Origin: Phycisphaerales bacterium
GTDB lineage: Bacteria; Planctomycetota; Phycisphaerae; Phycisphaerales; SM1A02
NCBI GenBank assembly: GCA_020427625.1
Contig: JAGQOI010000082.1
Coordinates: 1 to 5,689 of the forward strand
Reading direction: 5' to 3'
Length of the DNA: 5,689 nucleotides
Shown: piece by piece, positions 5,334-5,689 of the stretch
Numbering within the stretch: position 1 is the first letter of the stretch
Layout: each line of letters starts with the position of its first letter
Translations under genes and position numbers: made by a program
Notes under the pieces: generated by a model
Told to the model about the DNA's origin: nothing
The model's input: the letters and a program-made list of their open reading frames with translations, nothing else
Databases searched by the model: none

Positions 5334-5689
5334 TTACATGCACGGGCCCCAGGCGCTCAGCAAGTGGCTGAGGTCGACGCTGTCGACATCGCCGTCGTCG
5401 TCGATGTCGGCCGGTCCGTGGGCGTTGGGTCCCCAGTTCGCGAGGAGCACGCTGAGGTCGGCGGCGTCGATGAACTCGTCGGCATTGAGGTCGGCGGGAC
5501 AGTCGCCGATGAAGGGACCGTTCTCTTCGAGCTCGGCCTGCGTGAGGTTGCGCCATTGCGGGCCGTCGTGTTCGATCGGATCGTAGTTGTCGCTGTTGCG
5601 GAGCATCGTCAGGTGTGACCCGGCGGACAGGCCCTGGAACGGGTGGGCGGGGTCGAGGACCCAGGTGTGATTCGCACTCGGCGCGAGCA
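5334..5689 (-). CDS. C-terminus of a secreted protein with a dockerin-like domain, 5' end outside the window
   Basis: The frame is open from the right edge to TAA at 5336-5334, giving 117 visible C-terminal residues; the true start is not in the window. The last about 55 residues contain two EF-hand-like calcium loops. Loop 1 is DLNADEFIDAAD (bases 5492-5457) followed by LSVLLANWG; loop 2 is DIDDDGDVDSVD (5408-5373) followed by LSHLLSAWG. The protein ends in P-C-M. Acidic residues sit at loop positions 1, 3 (Asn in the first), 5, 9 and 12, as in type I dockerin repeats. Such tails, often ending in W-G-x-C, recur on many exported proteins of Phycisphaerae-type planctomycetes and may act in surface attachment rather than in a cellulosome. 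The 65 residues before the domain (including NSDNYDPIEHDGPQWRN) I do not recognise, so the main activity is unknown. Its relation to the sugar genes is only adjacency. Confidence 0.85.
   Translation of the reverse strand, partial: LAPSANHTWVLDPAHPFQGLSAGSHLTMLRNSDNYDPIEHDGPQWRNLTQAELEENGPFIGDCPADLNADEFIDAADLSVLLANWGPNAHGPADIDDDGDVDSVDLSHLLSAWGPCM
5373..5492 (-). repeat. Tandem dockerin-type calcium-loop repeat within the coding region
   Basis: Two protein repeats of the form D-x-N/D-x-D-x-x-x-D-x-x-D-L-S-x-L-L-x-x-W-G lie 28 residues apart, with a Pro/Asn/His/Gly-containing linker. The duplication is clear in protein but only moderate in DNA, so it is an old, maintained duplication. Confidence 0.8.

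Noticed and set aside
5334..5606. A complete 90-residue small protein starting at ATG 5606
   Set aside because: The frame continues without a stop to the window edge, and dockerin-like domains are normally C-terminal parts of larger exported proteins.
1..5689. CRISPR array, tRNA or rRNA gene, insertion sequence or phage module
   Set aside because: No regularly spaced repeats, cloverleaf-like non-coding stretch, transposase or integrase motifs were seen, and coding sequence fills nearly all of the window.

Overview
The window is about 5.7 kb of very GC-rich bacterial chromosome. It ends with the tail of a secreted protein that carries two dockerin-like Ca-loop repeats followed by L-L-x-x-W-G-P-C. 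That C-terminal style is frequent in planctomycetes of the Phycisphaerae type, so a Phycisphaerae-like planctomycete is my best guess at the source. It is an inference from protein style and composition, not a proof.

Region 1 (1-3979, minus strand) is a four-gene operon read right to left: an IclR-family regulator, a Gfo/Idh/MocA-family NAD(P)-dependent oxidoreductase, an amidohydrolase-type sugar lactonase, and an L-fuconate dehydratase cut by the left window edge. All three junctions are 4-base stop/start overlaps (GTGA, GTGA, ATGA), which points to one transcript with translational coupling. After the regulator, gene order equals reaction order in the oxidative (phosphorylation-free) L-fucose route: sugar to lactone, lactone to aldonate, aldonate to 2-keto-3-deoxy acid. 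The dehydratase has the full set of known catalytic and metal-binding residues and anchors the pathway call. The oxidoreductase would then be a candidate sugar 1-dehydrogenase from a family not usually given this role for L-fucose.

Region 2 (3980-4145) is the divergent control region. It holds an AT-rich island (about 3985-4025) in an otherwise GC-rich window, overlapping promoter-like sequences on both strands, a 9-base direct repeat that may bind the regulator, and a 16-bp-arm hairpin in the leader of the rightward gene. The leftward promoter is so close to the regulator's ATG that its mRNA may be almost leaderless.

Region 3 (4146-5162, plus strand) is a lipoprotein periplasmic sugar-binding protein of the RbsB-like type. 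It probably delivers the sugar degraded by the divergent operon. No permease or ATPase gene follows it here.

Region 4 (5163-5333) is a convergent intergenic stretch with two hairpins suited to ending transcription from each side. Region 5 (5334-5689, minus strand) is the C-terminus of the dockerin-bearing secreted protein.
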